The notes under the pieces were generated by a model. That model saw nothing but the letters and a program-made list of their open reading frames with translations. It was not told where the DNA came from and did no database searches. A DNA stretch of 64,000 nt from Xylanimonas allomyrinae. GTDB lineage: Bacteria > Actinomycetota > Actinomycetes > Actinomycetales > Cellulomonadaceae. Positions 16,914-25,846 of this stretch are shown here, piece by piece. The position numbers and the translations under genes are program-made. Numbering within the stretch: position 1 is the first letter of the stretch; each line of letters opens with the position of its first letter. Where the stretch lies: contig NZ_CP035495.1 in NCBI RefSeq assembly GCF_004135345.1, forward strand, positions 3,534,001-3,598,000, given 5' to 3'.

Positions 16914-17195
16914 TCAGCCGGTCCTCTTGGCCAGGATCGCCGCGCGCTCGTCCTCGGAGAGACCGCCCCAGACCCCGTACGGCTCGCGCACGCGCAACGA
17001 CTGCTCGCGGCACTGCATCATCACAGGGCAGGTGTTGCAGATCGCCTTGGCGGCTTCTGCGCGTCGGCGGCGGGTCGAGCCCCGCTCGCCTTCCGGGTGG
17101 AAGAACAGGGTGTCGTCCGCGTCGCGGCACGCTCCCTGATACTGCCACTCCCACAGCTCCATTACCGGACCTGGCAGCCTCGAGATTTCCGTCAT
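16914..17195 (-). CDS. WhiB-family iron-sulfur regulator, WhiD/WhiB3-like
   Basis: In this 93-residue protein the four cluster-binding cysteines are GACRD (first) and CNTCPVMMQC (three), followed by the GVWGG turn and a basic C-terminus. The N-terminus SRLPGPVMELWEWQ resembles Streptomyces WhiD, and the location next to groES is that of M. tuberculosis whiB3 and S. coelicolor whiD, so it is probably their orthologue. WhiB proteins bind the principal sigma factor and sense redox state or NO through a 4Fe-4S cluster. ATG 17195 is supported by a -10 hexamer 7 bases upstream, implying a leaderless mRNA; ATG 17162 would remove the conserved N-terminus. Confidence 0.93.
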   Translation of the reverse strand: MTEISRLPGPVMELWEWQYQGACRDADDTLFFHPEGERGSTRRRRAEAAKAICNTCPVMMQCREQSLRVREPYGVWGGLSEDERAAILAKRTG

Positions 17196-17202
17196 GCCGC
17201 AT

Positions 17203-17231
17203 AACCTACAAGTTGTGCAGAAGTTGTTCAA
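17203..17231 (-). promoter_or_regulatory. whiB promoter (leaderless)
   Basis: On the minus strand, the -35 TTGAAC (17231-17226), a 17-base spacer and the -10 TAGGTT (17208-17203) end 7 bases before ATG 17195. The octamer AGTTGTGC occurs here (17211-17218) and again at 17290-17297 in the region shared with the divergent regulator gene and may be a protein site. Confidence 0.6.
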
Positions 17232-17386
17232 GGCCCTGGCAGCGTCCGAGGTCTTGGCCTGACCTCGGGCAAGTTTTCTCGATCTGACCAGTTGTGCGAA
17301 CGAGTTTTGCGATGATGCGCTGCTCGAATCGCGCCAGGGGTGGTCGCGCGGTGGCAGCGCCCCGGGGCCGTCGGCACAATCGAGCC

Positions 17387-18481
17387 ATGACGCCCTCACG
17401 GCCCGCCTCCACGGGCAGGCCCAGCACGCCGAGCCCGGGGCTCGCCGTCGCGGCGGTCGCCCGCCGACTGGGGGTCGCACCCGCGACGTTGAGAACCTGG
17501 GACCGAAGGTACGGCCTCGGTCCCTCCGGCCGCACGGCCGGGTCCCACCGCCGGTACACGCCGGAAGACGTGGCCCGGCTCATGGTCATGCGCCGACTGA
17601 CCCTCGAAGGCGTCGCGCCCGTCGACGCCGCACGCGCCGCTCTCGACGCCGAGGCCGATTCGCTCGACGCCTCCACGCAGCACGTGCGCGCGGACGGCGT
17701 CGAGGCGGCCGACGACGCAGGGCCCGACGGCTCCCGCGCCGTGCGCGGGCACCTGCGCGCGCTGCCCGGTGGCGGCGAGGGCGGCCGCGGCGCGGGCGCA
17801 CCGACGCTCCCCGGGGCGTCGCCCTCGACCGTGTCCGCGCGCGTCGCCGCCGTCATCGACGCGGCGCTCGCCTACGACCAACCAGGGTGCGACGCGCTGC
17901 TGCGCATCGGAGCGCAGGGAGACCCCGCGGCATGGTGGACGCGGCTCGTCGAGCCCGCGTGGCTGCGCATCGCGCAGCGGACCGTGCTCGGAACCCCTGG
18001 CGAGGTGCCCGAGCTCGTCCTCGCGACGGCGGCGCTGCGCGCGCTGCGCGACTTCACGCAAGCGTTCGAGCAGGCGATGATCAGCGCAGGGAACCCGCCG
18101 GCCAACCACCCGAGCCGGATGCGCAAGATCGTGCTCATCTTCGCCGCACCCGACGAGGTCGTACCGCTCGCGGCACACGCCCTCGCGGCGGCGCTCGTGG
18201 CGCAGGGGGCAACGGCACGCATCGTGACGGGGCCGGCCAGCACCCACCGCGCCGTCGAGCTGGTGACGATGGTGCGCCCGGCAGCCCTGGTCCTGGCGAC
18301 GACGCTCGCGCGGCCGGACCTCGACGTCGTCCACGCTGTCCACGACGCGTTCACCAGCCTGCCGATCTTCGTCGGCCTGCGGCGCGACGACTCGGCCAGC
18401 GCGGTGCCGCTCGCCCCGACCGTCCAGCGCGTGCGCTCCTTCACCGGGCTGCTGCACGAGGTTCTCGCCGTCGTCGGCTGA
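17387..18481 (+). CDS. MerR-like transcriptional regulator with B12-binding-like C-terminal fold
   Basis: In this 364-residue protein, residues 20-90 form a MerR winged helix: AVARRLGVAPATLRTWDRRYGL and SHRRYTPEDVARLMVMRRL. A low-complexity linker leads to a helical domain (about 150-245) and a C-terminal alpha/beta domain (IVLIFAAPDEVVPLAAHALAAALVAQG ... VTMVRPAALVLATT) with the order of a cobalamin-binding sensor. The cobalamin-ligand DxHxxG motif is absent, so it is unlikely to bind B12 as CarH does. ATG 17387 gives a typical MerR start. It is divergent from whiB and just upstream of guaB, where mycobacteria have sigD. Targets and signal are unknown. Confidence 0.82.
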   Translation: MTPSRPASTGRPSTPSPGLAVAAVARRLGVAPATLRTWDRRYGLGPSGRTAGSHRRYTPEDVARLMVMRRLTLEGVAPVDAARAALDAEADSLDASTQHVRADGVEAADDAGPDGSRAVRGHLRALPGGGEGGRGAGAPTLPGASPSTVSARVAAVIDAALAYDQPGCDALLRIGAQGDPAAWWTRLVEPAWLRIAQRTVLGTPGEVPELVLATAALRALRDFTQAFEQAMISAGNPPANHPSRMRKIVLIFAAPDEVVPLAAHALAAALVAQGATARIVTGPASTHRAVELVTMVRPAALVLATTLARPDLDVVHAVHDAFTSLPIFVGLRRDDSASAVPLAPTVQRVRSFTGLLHEVLAVVG

Positions 18482-18561
18482 CCTTCCCCGGGCGACGACA
18501 CCGGGACGGGCGCGCGCCGCCGACCGGGGTACGGGGCGGCCTTCGTGCCCGTGACCGAACG

Positions 18562-20085
<1,524 letters not shown>

Positions 20086-20124
20086 CGGACCCGGCCGCGT
20101 CGGCAGGGAACCGGGCGGGGCAGG

Positions 20125-20868
20125 TCAGGACCGGGCAGGCTCGACGGGCCACGCCGTCGACGCGCCCGGTCCCTCCAGGCCCTTCCCGGCGCGCCACTCG
20201 TTGAAGGTGAGCGCCCACGCGTGGTGCGCGCCGACCTGAGCCTCGTGCAGCTGCTCGAGGGTCAGGTCGGCCAGGCGCGGGAAGTGGCGCAGCAGGGAGT
20301 CGAGGACGTCCAGCGTCGCCAGCACGTCGACGTCCGCCGCGTGCAGGCTGTCGGCCGTCTGGACGCCATAGTGGGCGACGAGGTCCCCGAGCCGACGCTT
20401 GCCGCGGCGGTAACGGTCCTGCCAGCGGTCGATGACCAGCGGGTCCAGCACCGGGGTCACGGCGTGGCCCAGCCGCTGGGGCAGCGTTGCGAGCCCGTGG
20501 CGTGCCAGCTCGGCGTCGAGCAGCGAGAGGTCGAACGCGGCGTTGTACGCGACGACCGGGACGCCCTCGCGCAGGTGCGCGGTGAGCTCGGCCGCGATCT
20601 CCTCCAGCGCGACGGCGGCAGGTGCGCCGTGCGCGCGTGCGTGCTGCGTGGTGACGCCGTGGATGGCGGCTGCCTCGGCCGGGATCTCGACTCCCGGGTC
20701 GAGCAGCCAGGTGCGCACGTCCGTGCTCACGCCGGGGATGCGCAGCACGACCGCCGCCGTGACGATCCGGTCGTGCGTGACGTCGACGCCCGTCGTCTCG
20801 GTGTCGAACCCCACCAGCGGGCCCCGGGCCCAGCTCGCGGCGTAGGCCTCGTACGACTGCTCACCCAT
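20125..20868 (-). CDS. DnaQ-like DEDDh 3'-5' exonuclease
   Basis: The 247-residue RNase T/DnaQ-fold protein has motif ExoI GFDTETTG (Asp22, Glu24), ExoII in VAYNAAFDLSLLD and ExoIII SLHAADVDVLAT with the DEDDh histidine. The closest type is the free-standing polymerase III epsilon-like exonuclease of actinobacteria, with a C-terminal HAWALTFNEWRAGKGLEGPG segment. Likely role: removal of 3' nucleotides in DNA repair or RNA turnover. ATG 20868 has GGGAG 6 bases upstream. It converges on guaB and is preceded by a 14-bp tandem repeat in its promoter region. Confidence 0.88.
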   Translation of the reverse strand: MGEQSYEAYAASWARGPLVGFDTETTGVDVTHDRIVTAAVVLRIPGVSTDVRTWLLDPGVEIPAEAAAIHGVTTQHARAHGAPAAVALEEIAAELTAHLREGVPVVAYNAAFDLSLLDAELARHGLATLPQRLGHAVTPVLDPLVIDRWQDRYRRGKRRLGDLVAHYGVQTADSLHAADVDVLATLDVLDSLLRHFPRLADLTLEQLHEAQVGAHHAWALTFNEWRAGKGLEGPGASTAWPVEPARS

Positions 20869-20900
20869 CGACTGCTCCCTGCTCTCGCGTGCGTGCTACC

Positions 20901-20970
20901 GACTGCGTGCTCTGGACTGCGTGCTCTGGACTGCGTGCTCTGGACTGCGTGCTCTGGACTGCGTGCTTTC
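20901..20970. repeat. 14-bp tandem repeat, five copies
   Basis: Four perfect copies of GACTGCGTGCTCTG (20901-20956) and a fifth ending in TTC (20957-20970). The array begins 32 bases upstream of the exonuclease start and 101 bases before guaB3, so copy number could affect either promoter. Such arrays vary between strains by slippage. Confidence 0.9.
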
Positions 20971-21059
20971 GAGGTGGACCCTGCCACGGGCCACCGACAC
21001 GGCTGCCCGGCGAACCCGCGCGCGCCGACACCCGCCGGTCGCACACCGTCGAGCGCCGG

Positions 21060-21065
21060 TAGGCT
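21060..21065 (+). promoter_or_regulatory. -10 hexamer for leaderless guaB3
   Basis: TAGGCT lies 6 bases before GTG 21072, with no ribosome-binding site between. Confidence 0.55.
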
Positions 21066-21071
21066 GACCCG

Positions 21072-22196
21072 GTGAGCAACGAGATCGAGATCGGCCGCGG
21101 CAAGCGCGGACGCCGGGCGTACTCCTTCGACGACATCGCGGTCGTCCCCTCCCGCCGCACGCGGGATCCGGAGGACGTCTCGGTCGGCTGGCAGATCGAC
21201 GCCTACCACTTCGACCTGCCGATCGTGGCGGCTCCGATGGACTCCGTGATGAGCCCCGGCACCGCCGTCGAGCTCGGTCGCCTCGGCGGGCTCGGCGTGC
21301 TCGACCTCGAGGGCCTGTGGACGCGCTACGAGACTCCCGAGCCGCTGCTCGAGGAGATCGCGCACCTGCCGGCCGACGAGGCGACGCGCCGCATGCAGGA
21401 GATCTACGCCGAGCCCATCAAGCCCGAGCTCATCACCCAGCGCCTCAAGGAGGTGCGTGCCGCGGGCGTGACCGTCGCGGGCGCGCTCAGCCCGCAGCGC
21501 ACCCAGGAGCACTACCGCACGGTGGTCGACGCCGGCGTCGACCTGTTCGTCATCCGCGGCACGACGGTGTCGGCCGAGCACGTGAGCGGCAACGCCGAGC
21601 CCCTCAACCTCAAGCGCTTCATCTACGAGCTCGACGTGCCCGTCGTCGTCGGCGGCGCCTCGACGTACACCGCGGCGCTGCACCTGATGCGCACGGGCGC
21701 GGCGGGCGTCCTGGTCGGCTTCGGCGGCGGGGCCGCGCACACGACGCGCGTCAGCCTGGGCATCCACGCGCCCATGGCGACCGCGGTGTCCGACGTCGCG
21801 GCGGCCCGCCGTGACTACCTCGACGAGTCGGGCGGCCGGTACGTCCACGTCATCGCCGACGGCGGCGTGGGGCGCTCGGGCGACATCGTCAAGGCCGTGG
21901 CTTGCGGCGCCGACGCCGTGATGCTCGGCGCGGCGCTCGCGCGCGCGTCGCAGGCCCCCGGGCGCGGCTGGCACTGGGGCCCCGAGGCTCACCACTCGGT
22001 GCTGCCGCGCGGGGAGCGCGTCGAGGTCGGCACGGCCGGGACTCTTCAGGAGATCCTGTTCGGGCCGGGTCGTCAGGCCGACGGCACGCTCAACCTCGTG
22101 GGCGCGCTCAAGCGCGCGCTCGCCACGACCGGGTACTCGGACCTCAAGGAGTTCCAGCGGGTCGAGGTCGTCGTCTCGCCGTACCAGCCGCACTGA
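21072..22196 (+). CDS. guaB3: GuaB3 family IMP dehydrogenase-like protein
   Basis: At 374 residues it lacks the CBS insert and belongs to the actinobacterial GuaB3 group found next to guaB. It begins EIEIGRGKRGRRAYSFDDIAVVPSRRTRDP and has the barrel motifs PIVAAPMDSVMSP and HVIADGGVGRSGDIVKA. The catalytic loop GPGSICTTR of GuaB is replaced by VGFGGGAAHTTRVSLG, without cysteine, so IMP dehydrogenase activity is doubtful; a GMP reductase-like or regulatory role is possible. The GTG start follows a -10 hexamer at 6 bases. Confidence 0.92.
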   Translation: MSNEIEIGRGKRGRRAYSFDDIAVVPSRRTRDPEDVSVGWQIDAYHFDLPIVAAPMDSVMSPGTAVELGRLGGLGVLDLEGLWTRYETPEPLLEEIAHLPADEATRRMQEIYAEPIKPELITQRLKEVRAAGVTVAGALSPQRTQEHYRTVVDAGVDLFVIRGTTVSAEHVSGNAEPLNLKRFIYELDVPVVVGGASTYTAALHLMRTGAAGVLVGFGGGAAHTTRVSLGIHAPMATAVSDVAAARRDYLDESGGRYVHVIADGGVGRSGDIVKAVACGADAVMLGAALARASQAPGRGWHWGPEAHHSVLPRGERVEVGTAGTLQEILFGPGRQADGTLNLVGALKRALATTGYSDLKEFQRVEVVVSPYQPH

Positions 22197-22267
22197 CGGC
22201 GCGGGCGCCTCCGGCGGGGCGTCGCGCGAACCGTGGAAGGCCGGTGAACGGCGTCGGTGCCCGTGTG

Positions 22268-22273
22268 TAGGGT
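22268..22273 (+). promoter_or_regulatory. -10 hexamer for leaderless semialdehyde dehydrogenase gene
   Basis: TAGGGT lies 7 bases before ATG 22281 and supports that start over the longer in-frame one at 22257. Confidence 0.5.
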
Positions 22274-22280
22274 GGCGAGC

Positions 22281-23924
22281 ATGGCTACCGGGCACGAGGG
22301 TGAGGACGCTCGTCACGACGTCACGCAGGGCACGCAGGGCCTCGTCGACCCTGACCTGCCGGGCGGCACGTACGCGCTCGAGCCGGACGTCGTCGCTCCG
22401 CTGATCGCTCGCGTCGTGACGTCGCACCGAGCGGGCGAGCACCGGGCGCACATGCCGTTCACCGGTGCGCCGCTGGTCTCGCTGCCGCTGTCGTCGCCCG
22501 ACGACGTCGCCACCGCCGTCGGGCGGGCGCGCGTCGCGCAGCGGGCGTGGGCCGCCGTGCCGGCGCGCGCGCGTGCGCGCGTGCTGCTGCGCGTCGCGAG
22601 CGCGGTGCTGGACCGGCAGTCCGAGGTGCTCGACCTGGTGCAGATGGAGGGCGGCAAGGCCCGGCTGCACGCCTTCGAGGAGGTCGTCTACACGTCCCAG
22701 CTCGCGCGGCACTACGCGGTCGCGGGGCCCGGTTACGTGGCGCCGCGCCGCGTGCGCGGCATGATCCCCGCGCTCACGGGTGCGCGGCTCCTGCTGCACC
22801 CCGTGGGCGTCGTCGGGGTGATCGCGCCCTGGAACTACCCGCTCGCGATGGCCGTGTCCGAGGCGCTGCCGGCGCTGCTCGCGGGCAACGCCGTCGTCGT
22901 CAAGCCCGACCCGCAGACGTCGCTCTCGGCGCTGTGGGTCGCCGAGCTGCTCGAACGCTGCGGCCTGCCCGCGGACCTGTTCCTCGTGGTCACGGGCGCG
23001 GCCGAGACGGGCACGGCCCTGATCGACGCCGTCGACCACATCGCGTTCACCGGGTCGACGGCGACGGGGCGGGTGGTCGCGGCGCAGGCGGGGCGGCGGC
23101 TCATCGGGTCGACGCTCGAGCTGGGCGGCAAGAACGGCCTGTACGTCGCCGCAGACGCCGACCTCGACGCCGCCGTGCCCGGGGCGCTGCGGGCGTGCTT
23201 CGCGAACGCCGGGCAGCTGTGCGTGTCCGCTGAGCGGCTCGTGGTGCACGAGGCGATCGCCGGCGAGTTCGTGCGGCGGTTCGTCGCCGGTGCGCGCTCG
23301 CTGCGACTCGGCGGTGGCCTCGACTACAGCTCCGACGTCGGCTCGCTGGTCTCGGCCGAGCACCTTGCGCGCGTCACCGCGCATGTCGAGGACGCCATGT
23401 CACGTGGCGCTCGGGCGCTCGCCGGCGCCGTCCACCGAGCCGACGTCGGTCCCTACTTCTACGCGCCCACGGTGCTCGACCACGTGCCTGACGACGCCCG
23501 GTGCGCGCGCGAGGAGACCTTCGGTCCCGTCGTGGCGATCCGGCGGGTCGCCTCCGACGACGAGGCAGTGGCCGTCATCAACGACTCCGAGTACGGGCTC
23601 AGCGCGTCGGTGTGGTCGCGCGACGTGCGGCGCGCGCAGCGCATCGCGGCGCGGCTGCGGGCCGGGGCGGTCAACGTCAACGACGGGTACATGGCGGCGT
23701 TCGGGTCGGTGGCGGCGCCGCTCGGTGGCTTCGGCGCCTCAGGGCTGGGACGGCGGCACGGGCGCGCGATCATCGATGCGCTGACCGACCAGCAGACGGT
23801 GGCGACCCAGCGGGGCGTGGCCCTCGGGCTGTCGGTGGACCGGTTGTACGCGCTCGGCGGCGAGCGCGCGGCCACGACGCTGACGGCGGGAATGCGCGCG
23901 CTGCGAGCGCTGCGAGCCCGCTGA
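22281..23924 (+). CDS. Succinate-semialdehyde dehydrogenase (NADP+), GabD2-like
   Basis: The 547-residue aldehyde dehydrogenase has VIAPWNYPLAMAVSEALPAL (cofactor site), TLELGGKNG with the general-base Glu, NAGQLCVSAERLVV with the catalytic Cys, and EETFGPVVAIRR. The opening and the MPFTGAPLVSLPLSSPDDV segment resemble actinobacterial succinic semialdehyde dehydrogenases, so it probably oxidises succinate semialdehyde to succinate; other aldehydes cannot be excluded. It stands alone between guaB3 and a converging DUF218 gene, with no gabT in view. Confidence 0.87.
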   Translation: MATGHEGEDARHDVTQGTQGLVDPDLPGGTYALEPDVVAPLIARVVTSHRAGEHRAHMPFTGAPLVSLPLSSPDDVATAVGRARVAQRAWAAVPARARARVLLRVASAVLDRQSEVLDLVQMEGGKARLHAFEEVVYTSQLARHYAVAGPGYVAPRRVRGMIPALTGARLLLHPVGVVGVIAPWNYPLAMAVSEALPALLAGNAVVVKPDPQTSLSALWVAELLERCGLPADLFLVVTGAAETGTALIDAVDHIAFTGSTATGRVVAAQAGRRLIGSTLELGGKNGLYVAADADLDAAVPGALRACFANAGQLCVSAERLVVHEAIAGEFVRRFVAGARSLRLGGGLDYSSDVGSLVSAEHLARVTAHVEDAMSRGARALAGAVHRADVGPYFYAPTVLDHVPDDARCAREETFGPVVAIRRVASDDEAVAVINDSEYGLSASVWSRDVRRAQRIAARLRAGAVNVNDGYMAAFGSVAAPLGGFGASGLGRRHGRAIIDALTDQQTVATQRGVALGLSVDRLYALGGERAATTLTAGMRALRALRAR

Positions 23925-23956
23925 GCGGCGCGCCGGCCGGAGGACCGCGAGGGACT

Positions 23957-23991
23957 CACGGGCGGGCGCCGTCGCTTTCGGCGTGCCCGTG
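23957..23991. terminator. Hairpin between converging dehydrogenase and DUF218 genes
   Basis: CACGGGC (23957-23963) pairs with GCCCGTG (23985-23991), and CGCCG (23967-23971) with CGGCG (23979-23983) inside, with small internal bulges. Confidence 0.5.
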
Positions 23992-24003
23992 GCGTTCGCC
24001 GTG

Positions 24004-24615
24004 TCAGACGCCCACCAGCTCGCGCACGGCGGCCTTCCATGAGGCCGGCATCTCGCGCACGTGCCACCACAGCCAGTTGGCGGGGCTGGCGCTCGCGGCC
24101 GAAACACCGACCCCGACCGCGTCCAGCCCGGCCTGGGTGCACGAGAACAGGGCGCGCCGCACGTGGTAGTCCTGCGTGACCACGACGGCGGAGCGTGCGC
24201 CGTAGACGTCGTGGGCCCGGCGGCAGGTGGCCGTCGTGCTGAAGCCCTCACGGTCGAGCACGAGGTCCGTGGCGGGGACGCCGTGGTCCACGATCCAGTC
24301 GCGCATCGACGCGGGCTCGTCGTACGTCGAGCCGTCGGGGCGCTGGTGGGCGTCGCCGGAGAGGATGACGGTCGAGGCGACGCCGCGTTCGTGCAGCGTT
24401 GCGGCGAGCGCGAGCCGGCGCCGCAGGTAGGGCGAGGGTGTCCCGTCGGCACGCAGCCCCGCCCCGAGCACGACGACGGCGTCCACCGGGCCGACCTCCG
24501 CGACCTGACGGTGGTGCGCCTGGCCGACCGCCTGCACCCAGGCGACCGGCGCGGCCAGGAGCAGGGCGAGGAGGCCGCCGCCGACGTAGAGCAGACGGCG
24601 TCGTACGGGACGCAT
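24004..24615 (-). CDS. DUF218 (SanA/YdcF-like) membrane-anchored protein
   Basis: The 203-residue protein has one N-terminal TM helix (LLYVGGGLLALLLAAPVAWV) and a DUF218 domain: VDAVVVLGAGLRADGTPS, TVILSGDAHQRPDGSTYDEP and AVVVTQDYHVRRALFSC. SanA-type members contribute to envelope barrier function; the enzymatic activity is unknown. ATG 24615 is preferred to the upstream ATG 24789 because TACGAT lies 6 bases before it, giving a leaderless start directly ahead of the TM helix. Confidence 0.88.
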   Translation of the reverse strand: MRPVRRRLLYVGGGLLALLLAAPVAWVQAVGQAHHRQVAEVGPVDAVVVLGAGLRADGTPSPYLRRRLALAATLHERGVASTVILSGDAHQRPDGSTYDEPASMRDWIVDHGVPATDLVLDREGFSTTATCRRAHDVYGARSAVVVTQDYHVRRALFSCTQAGLDAVGVGVSAASASPANWLWWHVREMPASWKAAVRELVGV

Positions 24616-24621
24616 GGGGTC

Positions 24622-24627
24622 ATCGTA
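24622..24627 (-). promoter_or_regulatory. -10 hexamer for leaderless DUF218 gene
   Basis: Minus strand TACGAT, 6 bases before ATG 24615. Confidence 0.5.
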
Positions 24628-24736
24628 GGCAGCCTCCCGAGGACGTCCTGCTCGAGTGTCCATGACTGCGAGGGACCCGACGCGGGCACGGCCCCGCACC
24701 GGCTCTCGCACGCGAAGCGCTCGCCCCGGCGCCGGC

Positions 24737-25710
24737 TCAGCGCGCTCGCGCGAGACCGTCGAGCTCGGCCCGGAGGTTGGCCGACGCACGGTCCGCCCAT
24801 GCCGCGCGCCCCGGCGTCGTGCGGTACAGCGCCGGCAGGCTCAGGAGCTGGTCGAGCACCGCTGCGCGGCCCTCACGGAACGCCACATCGGGCACGTCGG
24901 CGTACTCGGCGCGCACCTGATGGACGTAGCGGGTGTACCGCGCAGGGGTCGAACCGAGGATGGCGAGGTCGGCGTCGCTCACGAGCGCACCGAGGCTGTC
25001 GCCCGGGGCCGGGTCGTGGGACGCCGTGAGCCGCACGAGCCGGGCGACGTCGTCGTGCGTCGCGGGCGGCAGCACCCCCGCGCCGACGGCGGGGCAAGGA
25101 CGTCTGACGCGAGGGCGCCCGAGCGCTCCTCGTCACGCCCGGCGACGCCGTCGTGGACCGCGTCGTGGAACCACAGCGCGAGCCGTACCGTCCGGGTCTC
25201 GGCGGCGGTCAGGGGTGTGGTGACGAGCAGGGCGTCGAGGGCGTCGAGCGCGGCCGCCAGGTGGAGGCGCCCGTGGTAGACGCGGTGCGGCTCGCTCCAT
25301 CGCCGCACGAGCTCGCCGCCGGCGTCGAGCACGGCGGACGCGGGCCCTGACGCCGGCGCGGGCGGGGACCCCGTCGGCCAGCGGGCGGGCTCTGCGAGCG
25401 GCGACCACAGCCGCTCCCAGCGGGCGCGCAGTGCGTCGCGTCTCGCCCCGGCACGCTCGTGGCCCGCGACGCGCAGGCCGGACGCACCGAGGCGCCGGGC
25501 CAGGGTGCGCCCGCCGACGGCGGTGGCTCCCGCGGCGAGCAGGTCCGCGTGCCGGTCGGCGGGTGTGTCGTAGTGGTCGAGGTCGAAGCTGCGGTCGGGC
25601 AGCCCAGCCGCGCGAGCGAACGCGCGCAGCTCGTGCAGCGACGTGTCGGACACGAGGTGCGACCACACGGTCCCGTGTGCCGGCCACGTGGGCGGATCGA
25701 GGAGGATCAC
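24737..25710 (-). pseudogene. DUF4031 plus HD-like domain protein, frameshifted in a C run
   Basis: From GTG 25710 the frame encodes a DUF4031 domain (ILLDPPTWPAHGTVWSHLVS, residues 1-80) and then a predicted metal-dependent HD-superfamily region with YHGRLHLAAALDALDALL and LALWFHDAVHDG, whose His and Asp could bind metal. At SDVLAP the frame is lost; the rest (GAGVLPPATHDDVARLVRLT to AELDGLARAR) is in another frame to 24737. One C missing in the run at 25091-25094 explains the break and restores 324 residues. Predicted phosphohydrolase; substrate unknown. The start has TAGGCT 6 bases upstream. Confidence 0.78.
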
Positions 25711-25716
25711 CCGCCG

Positions 25717-25722
25717 AGCCTA
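25717..25722 (-). promoter_or_regulatory. -10 hexamer for leaderless DUF4031/HD gene
   Basis: Minus strand TAGGCT, 6 bases before GTG 25710. Confidence 0.5.
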
Positions 25723-25751
25723 CGGGCGGAGAGCCGCCCAGCCCCGGCGAG

Positions 25752-25836
25752 GGTGCGGGCCCAGGCCCGCACCGGTGAGGATGCAGGTCCGGGTCGACGA
25801 GCCCCGGCCCCGGCCCCGGTGAGGATGCGGGGCCGG
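25752..25836. terminator. Two hairpins downstream of ackA
   Basis: CCGGCCCCG (25810-25818) pairs with CGGGGCCGG (25828-25836) 10 bases past the ackA stop. Further on, GGTGCGGG (25752-25759) pairs with CCCGCACC (25766-25773). The direct repeat CCGGTGAGGATGC occurs twice in this stretch. Together they should end the xfp-pta-ackA strand before the DUF4031/HD promoter. Confidence 0.6.
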
Positions 25837-25846
25837 GCCGGCGACG

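Noticed and set aside
20901-20970. CRISPR array
   Set aside because: Direct 14-bp repeats without spacers and without cas genes; a simple tandem repeat.
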